A DNA stretch of 39,169 nucleotides from Penium margaritaceum (Eukaryota; Streptophyta; Zygnematophyceae; Desmidiales; Peniaceae), in NCBI GenBank assembly GCA_023375785.1, contig SZWC01000511.1, positions 258,795 to 297,963 of the forward strand, read 5' to 3'. The notes under the pieces were generated by a model. That model did no database searches. It was not told the DNA's origin and saw nothing but the letters and a program-made list of their open reading frames with translations. Below are positions 29,207 to 39,169 of this stretch, one piece after another. Positions within the stretch are counted from its first letter, which is position 1, and each line of letters begins with the position of its first letter. Position numbers and translations under genes: made by a program.

Positions 29207-29541
29207 GTGGATAGTGTCTCCTAGTGTGGGAGAGAGAGAGAGAGTGAAACAACATGGGCGGATTGCCAAGAGTGGCTGAGCACCATGGATTGGGGTTCCA
29301 TGCAAAAACGCTAGTTAGAGTGAAGGAATAGTGAGTAACAAGTGGCAGAGTCGAGTCGGGTGGAGGTGACGAGCGGGCGAGGAGCGAGCTCATCTTTGCT
29401 CGCACCTCAAGGCACAGCAAGGCACCGAACTTGGACCTGCTGGCTGGATAAACCTGCAGGCTTGCAGCGACATAGAAACCTGCTAGTACAACCCATGAGG
29501 GACAACCCGGGTGCTAACCCCCCCTCCAAACAGTAGCACTA

Positions 29542-30262
29542 GGAAACCTAGTGTTCATGATAAGGCAAACATCATTTGTCTGTGGCATCATTTCTGCTGT
29601 GGGCTTCCACAAGGATGTCTCTGGCTCATCTTCTTGCGCATGTCCCACGTGTCATCACAAAGTATGCTGTGGAGCCGGGGCTAGTGTTGCTCCAACATCA
29701 ATCACCTGCATCAGTGAGGTGAGTGTGCAGCAAGGCCAGAGTGTTGCTGTGTGTGGCTTCCACCCGTCACGAGCCATGGCCGTGGCAGCTACGGGTGCAC
29801 CCAGAGCTGATGGTGAGTGGCGGCCGTACTGGAGATCCTGACGAGCTGACGAGACTCCGGATCATCCAGGGACTTATCAAGCAGCTACGGCATGAAAGGT
29901 GTGACGCAGATGATGCGTCTCTACAACCTGACTCGCTGGTCTACTGTTGCTGGAATTTTCTCGGTGGTCGAGACCCACGCACGCCTGTTCCGGTGCGATG
30001 AGGAGACCTGCGACTTTGGTGTGCTTCTTGTCGTGGAAAGCACACGCTGACGTCTCAGTACTGCACTCGTATATTTATGGGTGTTCTCAGTGCAGTTCAG
30101 AGTGCTCTAGAATTTTCTCGGTGGACAGGCCATTTTGGCCGATTTACTTGTTTTGCTTGCTATTCACGTCTGGATGATGTGAAGCCACCTTGCATGGGTC
30201 CGTTGCAGAGCTCATCGTTCTGCACGTTCTGGTGCAGACAACGCATGATTCTGACATCTGAG
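29542..30262. other. Probable D LTR remainder and flank of R; no gene named
   Basis: Plus frames of 63-96 codons show no domain. The 15-mer GAATTTTCTCGGTGG occurs exactly twice (29953 and 30110). The segment ends at the CTGAG target site of element R. Confidence 0.4.
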
Positions 30263-30875
30263 TGTTGAATTTCATTGGCCACTCACAGTTCTATGCCCTC
30301 TTGTCTCCCACACACTGCACACACATGTACAAATTAAACGACAATGGCCTTACTTGGGGAAGCGTCATGCGTGCCCACCTCGACTGGAGCCTCTGGCATC
30401 ATCAAGCTATTGGTGGACCCAGGAGTGCCCTTTGGCACATACATGGCCATTGCATGACTTTCTATGATCTTGTGATGCGGTAGATGCTATGGTTCGTACA
30501 TTCTTACTGTCGTGCCCTGCATCATGCTTTTCTTGCCTTCAGTGTTTTGGGGGAGCTGCATGCTTCCCGGGTGCTGATCCTTAGGGGGCCACCATGCCGG
30601 TTTTGGCCGTGCACTGGTGAGTAGCCGCCCTCGGTTTATTCCGAGTGGTCGGGCTCGACCCCCGGGTGGCGGCACTCGTCCACCCGAGCGTGATGCTCGG
30701 TGTGAATGCGTGCTCACCGGTGCTTAGCTCGCTCGCTCCCTCTCACTCTCTCTTGTCTTGGTTTGAGTGCAAGTTGTAAGGCAAGTGTTGACCGCATCCA
30801 TGGCGTGTCTCACGATCCATTTCTCTCACCCGCCCCGTCTCACACAGCTTATCTAGGAAACTACCTAGCAACTAC
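30263..30875 (+). repeat. 5' LTR of element R
   Basis: Starts TGTTGAATTTC, ends ..CAACTAC at the primer site. Bases 30624-30699 carry a branched set of stems: GCCGCC/GGCGGC enclosing CTCGG/CCGAG and GGTCG/CGACC, then CGAGC/GCTCG. This block is identical in the 3' LTR although the flanking LTR sequence varies. Confidence 0.9.
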
Positions 30876-30887
30876 TGGTATTAGAGC
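30876..30887 (+). promoter_or_regulatory. Primer-binding site of element R
   Basis: TGGTATTAGAGC, one C-to-T change from the tRNA-Met complement. Confidence 0.85.
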
Positions 30888-31550
30888 AGTAGGGATTGCC
30901 CCCTGCAACTCGTCAATCCTGGAACTATGAGACACCAAGAGCTCCTTGGAAACCACGCGGTATTCTAGCGCCGCCTACCTTCGTCGGGCTCGTCCTCTCT
31001 TTGCCGCTGCCCATCTCCTTGCCTACATGTGGCATTTCTCTCGCCACCGGTCAAGAGGCCCGTTCTCATCTCACTTGCACGGACCTTCACCGACTTCCAT
31101 CGCTTCATCCTTCTCGTGTGCTGCTCAACTCTTTCGGGCTCCCGGCGCTCTATCATCCATCGGGCGAGAGACTCACGTCCTTTCTTTGGGCACGAGCTTG
31201 CGGTCCTCGTACCACATCACACTCTCCGGAACGTGGCACTCTTGCCATAGCCACCACCCGCCACAACAGTCAGCTTTGGATGCCACTGCGCCAACAGCAG
31301 CACCGCCGGTGCCTCCGTTACCGCATCTCCACGGCAGCGACCCCTACGGAATTCTCGGTCTACACCTTCTGGTTCTCCGTCACTGCCCTTCTTGTCGGGT
31401 AGAGGTACGTGCTCCTCATCCAAGCACTTCGGTGCGGACCTCATTCTCCACCACTCTCCGCTCTGCTCGTCCATCTTTCCTGCTTGCCTCTTACAGCAGC
31501 ACTCTCTATCACTGTGCCAAACCCATTCCCTCAGCTCCGCATCACGTTGA

Positions 31551-32537
31551 TCTCACGCAACAGAGTTTCGGTGCTCAGTGTGGTACCCTCAGTGCATCCA
31601 CACCTCTCCTGCCTGCACCAGCAGCCCTAACCCTTTCACACTGGATTCTCCTCCTCTCGACGGTCCACCGGACGAGGAGCTGGATTCCCCGCACACAGCA
31701 GCTCGGTACGCCGACCGTGAGTGGTAGGAACAACGCGATCTTGACCCACCCACTGATGACGACACTCCGCTGTGGGTGCACATTTTAGATAACTCTTACT
31801 AGCAAGAGGACGTTGACGCAGCAGCTGAGCACGAACGGGAGGAGATAGACCGGCAAGTCTACACGCCGGACGATCTTCCACCATCACCACCTCTATCGCC
31901 AAGGATACACCCTCCTTGCAGCTCTCAGCCGACTAACCCTGCAGCTGCTCCTACTCCTACCCCATTTCCAGCGGCAGCTGGATCCACCGAGACATCGACG
32001 GCACCTGAGGTGCCTGGTGTGATACCTGTTCTTCCCGTCCACACCGACTCCATTGGATTGGCTGGCGCTATTCTTGACGCAGCTGCTGGTGCAGCCGCCA
32101 CCTTCGCCGCCACGGCCAGAGCCTATCATGCCCCGACACAGACAGCAGTTGGCCATGCAGCTGAGGCCTACGCACACGCTACAACATCTCTAACCCTGCT
32201 TGCAACTGCTACTCCAAATATCACCACACAGGTCATAGTAGTAGCAGCCTCTGTCGCCACAGCAGCTTCCACTGCAGCAGACGTCACATCCAGTGTTGCT
32301 GGATACATCCGTGCATCTACCGCTGCAGCAGTACTGACTCCGACCGGTGCTCCCCGAGATATCACACCACACGTGACCACAAGTGTTCTTGTCGCATCAG
32401 CTTCAGCTGCGGTTGCCGGGGCCACGGTTACAGGATTCCCTGTGCCTCACTGTGCCAGTCACAGGGTGGGTGGCGGTTCTGTTCTCCTCACCCGCAGCAA
32501 TGTTCCCCATCACTTCACCCTTCTTCCGCGCCACTAG
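31551..32537 (+). pseudogene. Ala-rich ORFx of element R, two TAG stops
   Basis: A frame of 329 codons with TAG at 31725 and 31800. The first third is acidic and Pro-rich (for example LDSPPLDGPPDEELDSP and EHEREEIDRQVY). The last ~170 codons are the Ala/Thr/Val-rich part conserved with E and D (ILDAAAGAAATFAATARA, GHAAEAY, NITTQV, IRASTAA, APRDIT). It ends 98 bases before gag ATG 32636, in a different frame from gag. No catalytic motif. The position resembles an extra 5' protein rather than the usual copia gag; splicing or internal initiation would be needed to express both. A 280-codon frame in the leader (30946-31788) is an unlikely alternative. Confidence 0.55.
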
Positions 32538-32635
32538 CTCGTGGAGCTCTGCATTGCATTGCATTGTGTTGCACTTCACTTCCTCTCATTCCTCTATATC
32601 CCGTCTGCCTGCATTCGTGGTTACATCCTCTCATC

Positions 32636-33913
32636 ATGCCTAGGACAGAGGAGACTATAGAGGCCCTCTAGGCAGCTCTTAGAGAGGCACAAGTAGAGCG
32701 TCACAAGGCTAAAGATAAGCTCCACTAGGGACGGGAAGCACAGCATGAGCTAGCGGCTACCGTGGCTACACTAGTCATTGAACGTCTCCGCACCATCCCA
32801 GGTCTCGCTACAGTCCTTCCCTCTACAGAGACGGCCTCGGCAGATTCGTCTACTCTCCCCAATGGTGGTGTCGCTAACTCCTCATCTCTCGCTCTCTCAG
32901 CAGCAGCCTTCGCCCGCACTCTTCTCCCAGCCATGCAGAAAGACTTTGAGACTCCACCACCCCAGTTCACATCCAAACTCACCTTCACATCTTGGGTGAC
33001 ACGCTTCAGTGCATGGACCCATGATGAGCTGCTTTGGGAGTATTACTCCCCTACCAAGCCGCCGTTCATACCTCAGCTTGCTGAGGCTGCTTGTGCTGTG
33101 CGGGCCCTCATCAACGCAGGCCCCGAGAATCTCCTTGATGACATTGGTACATACAATGCAGACCCATCACGCGATACCCCTCCTGATCCCGTTGGCGCCT
33201 ATGCTCTCATTCGCCACCGCAAAATAGTGACTGGACATGCTGTCCAGAGTGCCCTCACTGTCCAATTCAAAACCCTATAGATGCGGACGGACAAGACTGA
33301 AGATGAGTCTTGGGTGCGCAGTCTGCGCTTGCTGCGGGACCTTGGCAGGGCAGCTCCAGGCCCCCTCTCCGCCTGCCTCTCCATCGTTGCTAGCCTCATT
33401 CCTGAGCCGTCTGACCTCTATCTTCACATATCTCCGGTAGAGCTTGAGCGCCTTGCCGTTGCCCCAGTCCCTACTGACTCTCCGCCTGGGATCGGCCCCC
33501 TCTTTGACTTCACTGCCTCACGTCTTACCGACTGGTGGAACGCCCTACAGAACAAGCGCATGCATCGTGATGCACTCGCTGCTGTCACCAATTCCTCACC
33601 CTCCTCCTCTGCCGCAATGACTTCCACCTCCTCCTCTTCTCAGGTAGCCGCTCATCCCACTCAGGCTGCTTCTTGTGGGGGAGGTGGTGGCTCCGGCCGT
33701 GGTGGTGGTCGTGGGGGTAAGGGACGTGGGGATGGCCGTGGTGGCAAGAACTCCGCTCCCGCCACTGTCGATGTCACCTGCTGGAACTGTGGTGCCACTG
33801 GACACTCTGCGCCCAAATTTCTGGCCCCCGTGACGATGCGCGTCTTGCATCCTCCATGCGTGCTCATTGGGCCCACACAGGTGTCACCGCCTCCTCTGCC
33901 ACTGCCGCTGTGA
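32636..33913 (+). pseudogene. gag: gag of element R
   Basis: ATG 32636 opens a frame with TAG at 32669, 32726 and 33278, otherwise open to 33911. The N-terminal 45 residues match the partial Gag of E; at 32669 the E residue is Gln. A capsid-like region (residues ~95-330) is followed by a Gly/Arg-rich stretch and a zinc knuckle beginning CWNCGATGHSAPK (33779 onward). The fourth ligand Cys is missing, probably because of a frameshift near 33810, after which a Ser/Pro-rich linker continues in the neighbouring frame (33856-34194). Confidence 0.82.
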
Positions 33914-34808
33914 CTGTTGCGTCTTCCTCATCCTCCTCCTCTGCCTCCACGCTCTCCACCACTCTTGCTCCCCTCCAGCTGACACCACCTCCGCTCAGCC
34001 CGTGGGGTTGGATCCCTCTACCGTCTGGACCTCCCTCCTACGGCCTCCCGTCATCTCACTACTCCGTGCCGCACTGGACATGTGATGATGGCCACTTCTC
34101 CGACCGCTCATCTGACCGCTCCTTAGATCGCTCCTCTGATCACCGTGATGAGGAGCGCACTCTTGAGCGTCAACTGCTTCACCTTTTCTCTTAGGGAGGT
34201 GAGAGTATGAGTGGCCAATCCAGTGCGTCTATCTGTGAGTCCGATGTCACTCTTCATGGTGCTGCCTCTGGTGGTGTCCAGGGGGACTTGCTTGATGATC
34301 GTGCCTGGATTGAGCATTGGAAGTCTCACACGTTCCCCACTCATCTTGGTAGTTTGTCTCCCCTCTCTCCCCGTGGCACCGTTGCTGTCTATCTTGTCCT
34401 CCCATCCACTCGTGCATCTCCTCGTCTTTGGATCATCGATTCCGGGACCACATATCATGTGACCTTGTGTCGGTCGTCGTTTGAGTCACTCGGGCCCGTT
34501 GGGCCCGTTCGTTCTATGCGCACTGGCTCCGGCCAGCTTCTCCCTGTTCAAGGTGTTGGTGTCGGCCGCTTTGTTGGCCCTAGGGACACTGTCTACCTAT
34601 CCGATGTGCTTTACGCGCCCGACCTTGAAGTCAGCCTTCTCTCCGTGTCCATCCTCGATGACCAGGGTATGGACTTCTCGTCCAACCATGGCTTGGCCTC
34701 CATCTCTCTTCACTCTTCTGGCTGTGTTTTTCTTTATGGTGTCCACTGTGATCGTCTATTCCGTGTTCCGCTCATGTTCGCTATGATCGTCTATTCCGTG
34801 TCACGCTC
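33914..34808 (+). pseudogene. pol: Protease region of element R
   Basis: In the frame of 34207, after a TAG at 34192. A Ser/Asp/Arg-rich linker, then the aspartic protease site LWIIDSGTTYHVT (near 34430), a TGSGQLLPVQGVGV strand and a VLYAPDLEVSLLSV segment follow. A frame change near 34800 is needed to enter the pre-integrase zinc region. Confidence 0.85.
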
Positions 34809-36383
34809 ATGTTACCCTTGTCTTCCGCTGCATCTGCTCTTGTTCATGTCGCGCCGTCGCTATCGCCTGCTCATGCTGATCTCCTGCATCGTATCCTCTG
34901 TCACATTCACACTGCTACCATCCAATGCCTTCTCCGCCTTCGGCCAGCCTACGGCCTTGACCTTGCCACTTTTGTACCTCCCTGCACGTCCTCCTGTCTT
35001 GACTGCGCCAGTGGCAAAATGCATCGCTCCCCATTCCCTACTGGTGACGCCACTACCTCCCATCCTCTTGACCTCGTCCATGTTGACATCATGAGTCCTT
35101 TGCCCCAAGACGTTCTTGGTGGCCTCGGCCACTATGTCCTGTGCTTGACTGATGACTTCTCACGCTACCGCTGGGTCATCTCCCTTCGTCACAAGAGTGA
35201 TATCACTGACATTCTTGAGTCCTGGCTTCCGCAGGCTGAGCGTGCCTGTCTTCGGCCCTTGCGGGTTTTTTGCAGCGACCGCGACGGTGAGTTCTTTGGT
35301 CCCACCTCTTGCTTTCTTGAGTCCCGTGGTGTTTGTCTTGAATCCTCTGCCCTTTACACCCCACAACAAAACGGTGTGTCTGAGCGTTGGAACCACACAC
35401 TTGCTGACGGTGTCCGCTCCCTTCTCTCTGCCTCTGGATAATCCCCTCTATTTTCCTTTGAAGCCATTTCATACATGACTTGGGTCTGGAATCGCGTCCC
35501 TCATGGCCCTCTCCCCCATTCTGTCATGCCCTTTGAACGTTGGACGGGCCGGCGTGCTGACCTCCGCTTTGCCCGTGTCTGGGGATGTCTTGCCTCGGTG
35601 TGGGTCCCCACGGACCAACGGGATGGTAAACTGTCTCCTTGTGGTCGCATGTGCATCTTTCTGGGCGTCTCCTTGTTCTCCAAAGCGTGGCGCTTCTGGG
35701 ATCCCTCCCATTTTCGTGTCGTTGAGTCTTGCGACGCGCTCTTCTTTGAACACCTGTTTGAGCGTGACACTCCCCGCTTTGGCGGGTCCCTCTCTCCGCC
35801 CTCTCGGGATGGGGGTGGTCCTCTGCCCTCTGGGCCTAATATTCTCCCCTCTGGGCGTCCCTCGACATCCTCCATCCCTTATGCGTCCCTGAGCTCCTCT
35901 CCCTCCTTGGGTTCACCTCCCTCGGCCTCCACTGCTCCTTTTGACCCCCCTCCGCCCATGTGGTCCCCTGACTCTTGTGACGCTGTCTCACTTGAGCCCT
36001 CTGCTCACTCGCCCTCTGCCTCGTCCTCAACTCCTGCACCTGGCACCACGTCTGCGCCGCCTCCTGTCCTCTTATAGCCCTCTCATCCCGTTGACTCTCC
36101 TTCTCCTTCTGTGCAACCGCGTCCTGCTGCCTCCTCTTCTTCAGCGCGTGTCCCGTCTATCCCACCAGTCTCACCCTACACTCGCGATGGACGTCTCCGA
36201 GTACTTCCATCCTAGTCGCATCCTGTTGTCTCTGGTGACCCTGGTCTCCATGCTCTTAGCCTTGCTACCTCTCCACTGTCTGTAGCAGCCTCTGTCATAC
36301 ACCCCAGCACAGCACCTGGCTACTCTCTCATCGAGCAAGAGTTTCACTCAGCTATATCTTCGTCTGTAGCTAGGTATGTTGCC
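34809..36383 (+). pseudogene. pol: Integrase and linker of element R
   Basis: A pre-integrase zinc region (HADLLHRILCHIH, CLDCASGKMHRSPF) is followed by an rve core with all three acids: VHVDIMSP, CSDRDGEF and NGVSERWN. TAA 35439 sits just before FSFEAISYMTWVWNRVPHGP. The C-terminal segment KAWRFWDP and a long Ser/Pro-rich linker follow, with TAG at 36075 and 36213, all in one frame. Unlike A, the central Asp is kept. Inserts new element DNA into the host genome when intact. Confidence 0.85.
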
Positions 36384-37989
36384 TTGTGCTTTACTGTCGC
36401 TGGTCTCTCTCCCCTTCCTCCCAAACCGTTGACTGTGCAGGCAGCCCGCACGGCCTCTGATTCCTCTTTGTGGGAGAAAGCCATGAAATCCGAGCTCGAC
36501 GCACTGTCCAAGCACGGTGTGTACGAGCTCGTGGACCTCCCACCAGGTTGCAAGGCGGTTGCTGCCAAGTGGGTGTACCGCCGCAAGCTGAACCCTGATA
36601 GCACAGTTGAACGGTACAAGGCTCGTCTCACTGCAAAAGGATTCTCTCAGATTCCTAGTGTTGACTTTGATGAGACCTTTTCCCCAGTTGGTCGCTGCGC
36701 CATAGCCAGGGCTCTTCTTAGCCTGGTCGCTCAGCATGACTGGGAGCCTGAGCAGATGGATTTCAACAATTCCTTCCTCCATGCCAAGTTGGACGAGGAG
36801 ATCTATATGGTGCAGCCGTCCGGCTTCTCTGATGGAACAAGCAGAGTGTGGCGTTTGTGTAAGGCTCTCCATGGCCTCAAACAGTCCCCACATTGTTAGA
36901 ACCAAGAGATCACAGCTACCCTGGAAAAAGGGGGCTACCGAAGGAGTGTTGTGGATCTTGCTTTATTCCTCAGTGCTCCCACCAAACCACCTGTCGCCAT
37001 TCTTGTCTATGTGGACGATCTCCTCATTGCCTCCCCCGACGCCGCATCCGTTATGGCTACAAAGTCCCTGCTCCAAGCGACATACAAGATGAAGGACCTT
37101 GGTCCAGCTCGCGTCTTGTTGGGCATGGAGTTGGAGCGTGACCGCACGTCGTACTCTTCAGGTTCACCAAGCTGCATATGTGCGCAACTTGGGGGAGCGC
37201 TTCGGACCGCTTCTCAGAGCAGTCTCCACAGCGTCCACACCTATGACGCCCTCCGGCCAGTCCCTACTGAAGTCTCTGGAATTGTCCAAGCTGGGGGAGC
37301 TGGTCGATGTGACGGACTATCTCAGAGTCAATGGCTCACTGATGTACCTTGCCACCACCACGCATGCTGATGTTGCGTTTACCGTGAACTTCTTGTCCCA
37401 GTTGTCTCAGTGTCCCCATGAGTGCCATCTTGAGGCTGCCTTACTGGTAGTGCGCTACGCACTGTCCACCCCCCGGGTTGGCCTGTACTTTCGTGCACAG
37501 CCCTCCGTTGTGGTGGACGGCTTCACAAATAGTGAATGGACACACGATTCTGACGCATGCAGTCGAACTGGATACATCTTCTTGGTTGGTGGAACTGTAG
37601 TTTCCTGGAACAGGGGCAAGCAAGGGTGTGTTGCCCGCAGCACCGCTGAGGTTGAGTATGTGGCCCTTGGCGCAGGCACATGTGAGGCTGTTTGGCTGTG
37701 TCGTTTGTTGCAACAGTTGTGTGTTCCCATCCGTTGCATCACTCTGCGCTATGACAATCAAAGCACAAAGGCCATTGCTGAGAACAGTGGCATACATCAC
37801 TCACGCACCAAGCATATCAATGTGGAGCATCACTTTGTTCGTGAGTGCATTACTGCTGGCATTGTCCAAGTTGCTTGGGTGGATACACGATCTCAGAGAG
37901 CTGACTTCTTCACCAAGGCCCTCAGCCGCAATGTCTTCAAAAGTGTCGTTCACTCTGTCGGTCTCATCAGTCCGCATGACCCCGGTTGA
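36384..37989 (+). pseudogene. pol: Reverse transcriptase-RNase H of element R
   Basis: RT motifs: RYKARLTAKGFSQIP, QMDFNNSFLHA (first Asp kept, neighbours changed), LHGLKQSPHC followed by TAG 36897 where Trp is usual, and YVDD (37008-37019). A +1 frame change lies near 37150; RNase H follows with SEWTHDSDACSRTGYIF, STAEVEYVAL and RTKHINVEHHFVRE, ending TGA 37987. RNase H reads EVEY where AEAEY is usual in copia elements. Confidence 0.88.
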
Positions 37990-38071
37990 TTTGCATGGTG
38001 CATCTCTTATCTCTCTGTCACCTTATCGTGTGGTTCTCCTCATGTGTGTGGGTTGCTTGCCTGCGGGGCAT

Positions 38072-38078
38072 GGAGGAG
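38072..38078 (+). promoter_or_regulatory. Polypurine tract of element R
   Basis: GGAGGAG directly before TGTTGAAG of the 3' LTR, about 80 bases after the pol stop. Confidence 0.75.
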
Positions 38079-38692
38079 TGTTGAAGTTCGTTGATTACTC
38101 ACAGCTCTATGCCCTCTTGTCTCCCACACTCTGCACACACATGTACAGATTAAACGACAATGGCCTTACCTGGGGAAGCGTCATGCGTGCCCACCTTGAC
38201 TGGAGCCTCTGGCGTCATCAAGCTGCTGGTGGACCCAGGAGTGCCCTTTGGCATATACATGGCCATTGCATGACTTTCTATGATCTTGTAATGCGGTAGA
38301 TGCTAGGCCTCGTACATCCTCACTGCTGTGCCCTTCATCATGCTTTTCTTGCCTTGAGTGTTTTGGGGGAGTTGCATGTTTCCCGCGTGCTGATCCTTAG
38401 GGGGCCACCGTGCCGGTTTTGGCCGTGTAATGGTGAGTAGCCGCCCTCGGTTTATTCCGAGTGGTCGGGCTCGACCCCCGGGTGGCGGCACTCGTCCACC
38501 CGAGCGTGATGCTCGGTGTGGGTGTGTGCTCACCGGTGCTTAGCTCGCTCGCTCCCTCTCACTCTCTCTTGTCTTGGTTTGAGTGCAAGTTGTAAGGCAA
38601 GTGTTGATTGCATCCATGGCGTGTCTCACGCTCCATTGCTCTCACCCGCCCCGTCTCACACATCTTATCTAGGAAACTACCTAGCAACTACA
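38079..38692 (+). repeat. 3' LTR of element R
   Basis: 614 bp, starts TGTTGAAGTTC and ends ..CAACTACA, restoring the TG..CA ends. The final A is absent in the 5' copy. Stems at about 38438-38513 equal those of the 5' LTR. Confidence 0.9.
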
Positions 38693-39138
38693 CTAAGCAG
38701 TGAGTTACGGCCAAAACTATGGTTTTAGGCCACTTTGAGGTGGTACGAAAATACCGCCGTCCCTAGCGACTCTAGGCGGCCAACAACTATTTAGGCTGAT
38801 TGTTGCTCAGTTTTCATCTCTCTCTGCAATTATATTCATTTTGAGCTTCCTGACACTGTGTACGTGTCCCTACCCAGACCCTTGCAGTTTCGTGCATGAC
38901 TTGTGACTGTCATCACACACTGACTCAGCGCTAACGCTTTGTTAAGTGTCAAGCGGTTAGGAAGGTTCTAGGATGCTTCTCACAGAGGTCATGTATCTGT
39001 GGCATACAAACCAACACCAATAACCATTCACTCTTAGGAGTGGTAAATACACCGTTTCTCAACCAATTTGAGCGCATCCTATGCGTTCCTTCCAGCATTT
39101 TGTTCATTGTCATAAATTTCTAATAAGCGTGTTCTTCA

Positions 39139-39141
<3 letters not shown>
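38693..39141. other. Right flank; no gene
   Basis: Target-site copy CTAAG, then AT-balanced sequence without useful frames. 38863-38995 resembles 10710-10845. Confidence 0.4.

Positions 39142-39169
<28 letters not shown>
39142..39169. repeat. Poly-C at window end
   Basis: An uninterrupted C run to the last base. It may be real, but a homopolymer at a sequence end is a common assembly or read-end artefact. Confidence 0.7.

Larger units (their letters stand above)
27137..29745 (-). mobile_element. Element D: 5' part of an E-like LTR retrotransposon
   Basis: LTR side (29207 upward, sharing 29702-29741 with E), primer site, GCN-rich leader, and ORFx. The gag-pol part is missing because C-type sequence replaces it below 27137. 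The outer LTR end is not defined. Confidence 0.65.
30263..38692 (+). mobile_element. Element R: complete Ty1/copia retrotransposon with upstream ORFx
   Basis: An 8,430 bp element: LTRs of 613 and 614 bp (about 38 differences by eye, ~94% identity), PBS, ORFx, gag, protease, integrase before RT-RNase H (copia order), PPT, and flanking 5-mers CTGAG (30258-30262) and CTAAG (38693-38697), matching at four of five. Coding is broken by nine TAG, one TAA and frame changes near 33810, 34800 and 37150, so it is not autonomous now. Confidence 0.88.

Noticed and set aside
30946..31788. 280-codon open frame in the leader of element R
   Set aside because: C-rich sequence poor in stop codons; neighbouring frames are also long, composition is Ser/His/Pro without domain, and no relative supports it. 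ORFx in another frame is better supported from 31551.
27656..36899. UAG reassigned to glutamine, as in some ulvophyte algae
   Set aside because: The 404-codon kinase and the 506-codon RT frame contain no in-frame TAG, and one TAG aligns with Tyr; decay of silenced elements explains the stops.

Overview
This is eukaryotic nuclear DNA, almost certainly from the green plant/algal lineage. It holds one intact-looking cellular gene, a Ser/Thr protein kinase, in a background dominated by Ty1/copia LTR retrotransposons. Their primer-binding sites match or nearly match TGGTATCAGAGC, the complement of initiator tRNA-Met used by plant copia elements. A charophyte alga such as Chara is my best guess, from the repeat-rich texture, Ala-rich trinucleotide tracts and kinase style; this is inference, not proof. 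Nothing looks bacterial: no operons, rRNA, tRNA or CRISPR. Layout, left to right. (1) 1-2345, minus strand: the 5' half of a copia-like element ('E'), running off the left edge. In its sense direction it has a degenerate PBS, a hairpin pair, a trinucleotide-rich tandem repeat, an Ala-rich upstream ORF ('ORFx'), a second copy of the hairpin pair, and the start of gag. (2) 3074-4288, minus: the intronless kinase gene. (3) 4.3-11.9 kb: no recognisable gene. It contains an unusual cluster of near-perfect palindromes (6.88-9.48 kb) and a CAG-rich tract. (4) 12349-16902, plus: a complete non-autonomous LTR element ('M') with ~1 kb LTRs, PBS, PPT and a one-mismatch target duplication but no reverse transcriptase. 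(5) 17634-23923, plus: a nearly full-length, inactivated copia element ('A'). (6) 24110-27061, minus: a decayed relative of A ('C') in which a pol tail and LTR start lie directly before a gag-PR-IN body. (7) 27137-29745, minus: the 5' part of an E-like element ('D'), with PBS and ORFx. (8) 30263-38692, plus: a complete 8.4 kb copia element ('R') with LTRs, PBS, ORFx, gag, protease, integrase, RT-RNase H and PPT, inactivated by stops and frameshifts. (9) A short flank ending in poly-C. The most notable signal is the conserved Ala-rich ORFx upstream of gag in three separate elements (E, D, R). In E a two-hairpin motif sits before both ORFx and gag, and a related pair precedes gag in A. Together these suggest a copia lineage with an extra upstream protein and structured leader RNA. 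Of 18 in-frame stops I located in A, D and R, 14 are TAG. All identity estimates are by eye; no database was searched.
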